A stretch of 64,000 nucleotides of DNA, taken from positions 85,202,666 to 85,266,665 of the forward strand of contig NC_073745.1 of NCBI RefSeq assembly GCF_029784135.1. Direction: 5' to 3'. The position numbers and the translations under genes were made by a program. Shown here piece after piece: positions 59,146-64,000 of the stretch (position 1 is the stretch's first letter; the number at the start of each line of letters is the position of its first letter). The DNA comes from Toxorhynchites rutilus septentrionalis. Taxonomy: Eukaryota; Arthropoda; Insecta; Diptera; Culicidae. The notes under the pieces were generated by a model. That model ran no database searches. It saw only the letters and a program-made list of their open reading frames with translations, and was not told where the DNA came from.

Positions 59146-59147
59146 TA

Positions 59148-60550
59148 CAAGAAAAATTACGTCATCATTCGGTCACCATTTGCGGAGAGCGATGAATGGG
59201 AAAAGAGAGCGGTGTTGCTAGTAAAACTATGCGTTCTATAAGAATATACATATTTCAAGGGATAGCGGCGTTAAAAATGGAAAATATGATCTGTCTACCC
59301 TTACCTTAGCCTCTATCGAGCTAAATAATCATATAGTTTGCACTCTCTGAGACTTAAAAATCAGGCTACATTAGCTGAATATGAATCATTCGCTTTGCGT
59401 AGTCCGTACGATCCTGCTGTTTCATGATGCATGGAGAGGTCGATATGCATATGTTAGAGGCAAAGAAGAAAATAAACTTTCTGCACCGAAAGCGTACATG
59501 ATGGTTCTGCTTGCGTGCTGGCGTATCATGAAGTGCGAACCGATGCAGAGTTGTCTCGTTCTATTTTGTGTCGTGATTTGCAGCACGTAACAACAGAAAA
59601 ATGCCGCTAGGGGAAATTATTTGTGTATGATCATATTTGAACGAACGTGTTTAGGCATATCACCCCCCGGATGTCGATATGAGATGCTGTGAGTTTATCC
59701 CATCACCCTTTACGAATCTCGGTAATTCACAAAAAACAAAAGGGAATTCATCGATGAAAGGCAATAATAACAGTCGGAAAAATAACTAGTCGGTCGGAAT
59801 CCATCAGAATGTCCACATAGTTTGTACGTTTGATTGTAGTCTTTTTCTGTAACTTTATGTAATTTATATGACTAGCATAATATGTGTTAGAATAAAATAT
59901 GTGTTAATATTCACTTCGACAACCAATTGGTGGAATACATGTTTGCTGAGCCCTCCGAAAAACCAGTACACGGAAAACCCATCCAATCCCTAATCAGCTG
60001 GTCCTTCGAACCGGATTTCCAATACGGTAATTGGAAAATCCTGGAAACATCCAATCCAAAGGGCACAATCCAACGGAAGTTTACGCCATTGTCTTCGGAA
60101 GAAACAATCACAATATTGGCTTAGCGGACAAAAGAAGGATCCATTTTTGAGATCGACTATTCATCGAACGCCATACTTGGCTATCCACAACCTTTGTTCC
60201 ACATTATATTCAATACAAGGCCTGGATAAGTGGATAGCATATGTGCTTTCCAAATTAACTAAACAGTTTCCCTGGTATTCCGCTTCGGATTTTCTTTCCG
60301 GATTCCCTCCAAGGTTTATGCAACACATTGTTCGCATCCCAAGTAAACGGACTACATCATCAAGTCGCAGTTCCTGGAATATACCCATACAAGGATTCTA
60401 ACCATCATCCGGGCATTTTCCCTAATAAGTTCAAGGCACGAATTTATTAGGAGCAGGTTAGTACCTCTCCAATCACCACATACCATCAAAAGGTGCTTCC
60501 TGTTTTTCTCTCTCCACTTCTCGGTTCTCGGTTCTCGGTTCTGTGCTACA
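59148..60550. other. Unassigned; may include BEL 5' flank or LTR
   Basis: No recognisable protein. Three direct TTCTCGG/TCGGTTC units lie just upstream of the gag start (60515-60541). I could not pair any segment with a second LTR copy inside the window. Confidence 0.3.
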
Positions 60551-60552
60551 AA

Positions 60553-61957
60553 ATGTCAAAGTTGCGGGTCAAACAAATTCGTCTTCGTAATCTGACGACA
60601 TCGTTTTACGTAATATATTCCTTCATGGAGAAGTATGAAGCCAATGACGCGGTTGGAGAAATTGGAGCCACTGTGGGAGAAGATAAACGATTCGATGACT
60701 GAGACGGAATTGACCGATACTGAAGCGGATGAAGCTGGAGAAAAGTACGTTAAGGAGCGTGCAGATTTTCAAAATAAATTCTTTACATTAAAAGGATTCC
60801 TGTTATCCAAGCTTCGGGAGAATCCCGATCAAAACGCAGCCATGAGATCACCCCAGGTTTCGCAGTCCTCTTCTACTATGACTTCTCATCCGCATGTGAA
60901 ATTGCCATTGATTAGTCTTCCGAAGTTCTCAGGGGACGTAGGAGATTGGTTGACGTTTCGAGATCTATTATCGTCCTTTCATCTGTCTAATGAGTTGCCT
61001 GAGATTGAAACATTCCATTATCTTCGGAGCCAGTTGGAAGGAGAAGCTTTAGCAGTAATATCGTCTTTGCCATTAACGCAAGCTAACTACTGTATCGCCT
61101 GGGAGCTTCTTGTGAAAAGATATTCTAATAGCAAAGTTCTTCGTAAAAGGCAGGTGCAGAATTTGTTCGACATTCCAAATGTTAAGAAGGAATCGGCTGT
61201 AGAGTTACACCGTTTGGTAGAAGACTTTGAGAAGGCAACCAAGATTCTAGATCAGTTAACCGAGCCAGAACAATATAAGGATCTAGTTCTAATTCATTTG
61301 CTTAGCACAAGATTAGACGAAAAAACAAGACGCAGCTGGGAGGAGGAGTCATCAACTTTAGAAGAGGAAAAATTCAGTGACATTTTGAAGTTTTTACATC
61401 GCCGTATTGAAGTTCTGGATTCTTTGCCTACTAAACAAGCAGAACCAACATAAACATCATTCAGAAAGATGCAACCCGCCAAAATTACTAGCCACGGGGT
61501 TTTCCAAACGAATCCGAGCAGATGTTTCTCCTGCACTGAGTCACATTCTTTGTTTACTTGCCCAGCGTTCGGAAAAATGTCAGTAAATGATCGGGAAAAG
61601 ATTATTCGACAGCATTCGCTGTGCCGCAATTGCTTCCGCAAGGGCCATCAAGCGAAGAATTGCGTTTCTAAATTTTCATCTAAACGTTGTGAGGAACGTC
61701 ATCACACGCTTGTCTGCTATAAAACAGACGAAGGATTCAAGTATTCGCAACCAAAATGGGTCCGAAAATCGGACGAGGGAAGCGGGAAACGCAAGCATTA
61801 CCGAAAGAGTAGTCGGAACAAAGCCCAAAAGGAGGTTGTTTTGTGGTTCCGGATATCATCGAAGTCTCGACGACCATCATCACGGATTGGCACGGATTGG
61901 CGCGGATTGGCGTGGACTGGTGTGCGACGGCACAAGACGGCAAGCCTTACTCACTAA
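60553..61957 (+). pseudogene. BEL/Pao retrotransposon gag, first copy (broken)
   Basis: It begins at ATG 60553 (MSKLRVKQIRLRNLTTSF). A frameshift near 60640 moves to the frame at 60635. The gag domain (DUF1759-like) has LPKFSGDVGDWLTFRDLL, FHYLRSQLEGEAL, CIAWELLVKRYSN and LVLIHLLSTRLDEKTRRSWE. An in-frame TAA lies at 61451-61453. Beyond it come the zinc knuckles CFSCTESHSLFTC and CRNCFRKGHQAKNC, plus an incomplete third (RCEERHHTLVC, upstream Cys replaced by Ser). The frame decays after about 61850, with no protease. The protein would form retrotransposon particles; this copy cannot. Confidence 0.85.
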
Positions 61958-62054
61958 AGGCGGTGAGTAAAGTGTACCATTTTTATGATTTGTAAATAAA
62001 ATACACTGAATAAAAACGGATTATTGACACGATTATATTAACATTTATGTAACA
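61958..62054 (+). other. Junction between two BEL/Pao gag regions
   Basis: Short AT-rich segment with two AATAAA motifs (61995, 62009 region) directly before the second gag ATG. It might be the end of an LTR, but no matching LTR is in the window. Confidence 0.35.
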
Positions 62055-63611
62055 ATGGCGCAATTAAGAGAGCACGTGAAAATTCTCCACGTTACTGCCA
62101 AGTCGATTTTAGCCATCGATCAGTTTATTCAAACTTACAACCCAGAAGATGATCGCGATAAAATTGATTTGCGTCTTTCGAGACTGGAAACATTATTCGA
62201 ACGTTACATAAATGCATCAATTGTTGGATTAACTGTGGATGAAAATGATGAAGAAGGAGAGAAACTGAAGTATATGAAGAAGCGTGGAGATATAGAAACA
62301 AAGTATTATGAAATATGTGACTTTTTATTATCACAGAAAGTGAATAAACCGCCATCGGAAAGTTTAACACCGCTTTCTTCGTCTGTTGTGCGGTTGCATA
62401 AAATCAACTTGCCAACTTTTGATGGAGATGTTAAGAATTGGATCTCTTTTCGAGACACATATCGGAGTCTGATCCATGTAAACAAAGGTTTAGCACCCAT
62501 AGATAAATTCCATTATCTAATGGCGTCACTTGTCGGACCGGTCAAAAGATTGTTGGATACAATAAAAATCACTGCGGATAATTATGAGATTGCATGGACT
62601 ATATTAGTCAATAGATATGATAATAAGTGTTTCCTAATACATAATCATCTTACTGCTCTTTTTGGTATTGAGCCTGTTCACAAGAAAAATTCACATGCAA
62701 TACTAACTCTCGTCGATAAATTTGAGCGTAATGTTAAAATTATTAATTCATTGGGGGAACCAACTGCGGCATGGAGTTCTATACTGGTTCATATGATGTG
62801 CAGTCGATTAGACAAAATTACGTTACGAGAATGGGAAAAATCTGCGGGAAATAATAAAGATGATGTGCCTACGAATGAAAATTTAATATTATTCCTACAG
62901 GATCATGCTCGAGTATTGTTATCGGTGAACAATGGCGTTCAAGTGAATCCAATCCCCAAAGAAAAGCTTCGTGTGTCTGCTGCTCATACTGCAACTTCAT
63001 TCAACCCACATAAATGTATTATATGTTCAAAGTCTCACAGAATTTACGAATGTGAAACATTCAAACGTATGTCTATTGATCAGAAGCATGAATTCGTTCG
63101 GCAAAATAAACTTTGTTGGAACTGTTCAGCAACCAATCACTTAAGCCGTGACTGTCCCTCCAAGGCATGTCGCAAGTGCAATGAAAAACATCATTCTTTA
63201 CTGCACCCCAATGACGACCGACAATTACAGACGCTGACGAGACCGACCACTATTCCTAGACAGACAGTGACCAAACCACAACGACCTGACACTTTTACTT
63301 ACACACGACCGACAGAATTTTCAACACCATCCCAAACTGAAACTGAAAGCCCGTCGCACTTCCAGTCCACAGCAGCCAGACTTAGTTCATCGAATGTTTT
63401 GGCCGCTACTCGTACACCTGAAATCGCTACTCGTACACGTGAAAAATCTTGTTCCACCGTTCTTCTCTCTACTGCTGTTGTGAAAGATTGTGGTCCATCG
63501 GGCAGAGTAACCATGGCCAGGGCTTTATTGGATTCATGTTCCGAGGCGAATTTTGTAACAGGAAATATCGTTCAACTTTTGAGATTGAACGCATCCCTCA
63601 ACCAACTATGA
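62055..63611 (+). CDS. BEL/Pao retrotransposon gag-protease (second element)
   Basis: Open 518-codon frame from ATG 62055. The gag region has INLPTFDGDVKNWISFRDTY, FHYLMASLVGPVKRL, YEIAWTILVNRYD and MMCSRLDKITLREWEKSAG. Zinc knuckles: CIICSKSHRIYEC, CWNCSATNHLSRDC, CRKCNEKHHSLLH (residues about 317-390). A Thr/Pro-rich linker follows, then an aspartic protease segment with STAVV and ARALLDSCSEANFVT, where the usual DSG reads DSC. The frame ends soon after, at 63611, in NASLNQL, and the pol region follows in another frame. It is a different subfamily from the first gag. The frame is intact over gag, but the element is damaged at the protease-RT boundary. Confidence 0.85.
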   Translation: MAQLREHVKILHVTAKSILAIDQFIQTYNPEDDRDKIDLRLSRLETLFERYINASIVGLTVDENDEEGEKLKYMKKRGDIETKYYEICDFLLSQKVNKPPSESLTPLSSSVVRLHKINLPTFDGDVKNWISFRDTYRSLIHVNKGLAPIDKFHYLMASLVGPVKRLLDTIKITADNYEIAWTILVNRYDNKCFLIHNHLTALFGIEPVHKKNSHAILTLVDKFERNVKIINSLGEPTAAWSSILVHMMCSRLDKITLREWEKSAGNNKDDVPTNENLILFLQDHARVLLSVNNGVQVNPIPKEKLRVSAAHTATSFNPHKCIICSKSHRIYECETFKRMSIDQKHEFVRQNKLCWNCSATNHLSRDCPSKACRKCNEKHHSLLHPNDDRQLQTLTRPTTIPRQTVTKPQRPDTFTYTRPTEFSTPSQTETESPSHFQSTAARLSSSNVLAATRTPEIATRTREKSCSTVLLSTAVVKDCGPSGRVTMARALLDSCSEANFVTGNIVQLLRLNASLNQL

Positions 63612-64000
63612 TCTCCTCACGACAATTAGCGGATCCTGGGTTTGCAACTCCTCAAAAAATCGATATGATTATCGGCGCACAGCTATTTTATAGCCTATTA
63701 TGCAACGGTCAACTTTCTCTTGGCGACCGTGAAGGTTGACTTCCTATATTAAAGCATACAGTGTTAGGTTGGGTAGTCAGTGGACCAGTATCCATCAAAG
63801 ATCGCGGGACTGAATCCTCTAGTGTTGCCTTGCATTGCACAGTCTCCGAACTCGAACATCAACTCACAAAATTTTGGGAGCTTGAAAGCTGCGAAGAAAC
63901 TCGAAGCCTATCTCAGGAAGAAATGGCTTGCGAGAAGTTATTTTCTGCAATCACTGAACGAACTCAATCTGGACGGTTCGTTGTACGTCTCCCAATAAAG
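63600..64000 (+). pseudogene. BEL/Pao pol N-terminal region, truncated by window end
   Basis: From about 63600 the frame shifts to read SSRQLADPGFATPQKIDMII and GAQLFYSLLCNGQLSLG, the protease-RT linker region typical of BEL pol. A TGA at 63737-63739 interrupts it. The same frame then continues to the window end with LKHTVLGWVVSGPVS, LTKFWELE and LSQEEMACEKLF. The spacing between DSCSEANFV and LADPGF is far shorter than in complete BEL elements, implying a deletion near 63590-63610. The RT itself would lie beyond the window. Confidence 0.78.

Noticed and set aside
59927..60401. Small plus-strand frames upstream of the BEL gag
   Set aside because: No recognisable motif and no link to a known BEL or host protein; could be LTR or leader sequence.

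Overview
The window looks like repeat-dense, non-coding DNA from a culicine mosquito, most probably Aedes or a close relative. I base this on composition (AT-rich, long microsatellites) and on the repeat types: SINEs closely resembling the Feilai family described from Aedes aegypti, a DD37E IS630-Tc1-mariner transposon of the kind known from mosquitoes, non-LTR retrotransposons with RNase H domains, BEL/Pao gag genes, Helitron ends and many TA-flanked MITEs. Genus-level assignment is inference. I found no host protein-coding gene, rRNA or functional tRNA that I can support. Essentially every recognisable reading frame belongs to a transposable element, and nearly all are broken.

Layout. 1-1.6 kb: inverted arrays of a ~117-bp minisatellite. 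2.6-6.6 kb: a non-LTR reverse transcriptase on the minus strand, split by a 1.9-kb insertion that ends in a CAAGCT-repeat tail and is flanked by a 26-bp duplication. 8.0-9.6 kb: a Feilai-like SINE next to a degraded Jockey/CR1-like LINE. 9.7-15.65 kb: a nearly full-length I-group LINE (ORF1 with zinc knuckles; ORF2 with endonuclease, RT and RNase H), interrupted by a tRNA-derived SINE just before the catalytic ADD motif. 17.4-19.5 kb: a TA-flanked MITE holding a second copy of that SINE, then fold-back elements and (TA)n. 21.5-31.7 kb: another copy of the CAAGCT-tailed element, palindromic elements, a mariner end, three SINEs and a dead Tc1-like transposon with an IR/DR layout. 32.6-36.5 kb: Helitron 3' ends, the DD37E transposon, and a Helitron nested in a TA-flanked element. 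39.5-41 kb: a Helitron 5' end with a 480-bp octamer repeat. 45.3-48.2 kb: a four-part nest (DNA element with two MITEs and a LINE). 48.8-49.5 kb: third copy of the CAAGCT-tailed element. 52.4-55.6 kb: pogo-like element containing a hAT element containing another TA element. 56-57.4 kb: a 1.4-kb palindrome. 58.05-59.15 kb: a mariner with perfect 33-bp TIRs. 60.5-64 kb: two BEL/Pao gag regions in tandem, the second running off the window end.

The stretches near 15.7-17.4, 19.5-21.4, 21.9-24.4, 25.6-27.2, 36.5-39.5, 41-45.3, 49.5-52.4 and 59.2-60.5 kb are the least repetitive; they could be introns or intergenic DNA with regulatory content, but I see no exon. The main value of the window is its clear insertion archaeology: about ten insertions can be bounded by target-site duplications, and two can be checked against an uninterrupted paralogue within the same window. 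All boundaries were read by eye.
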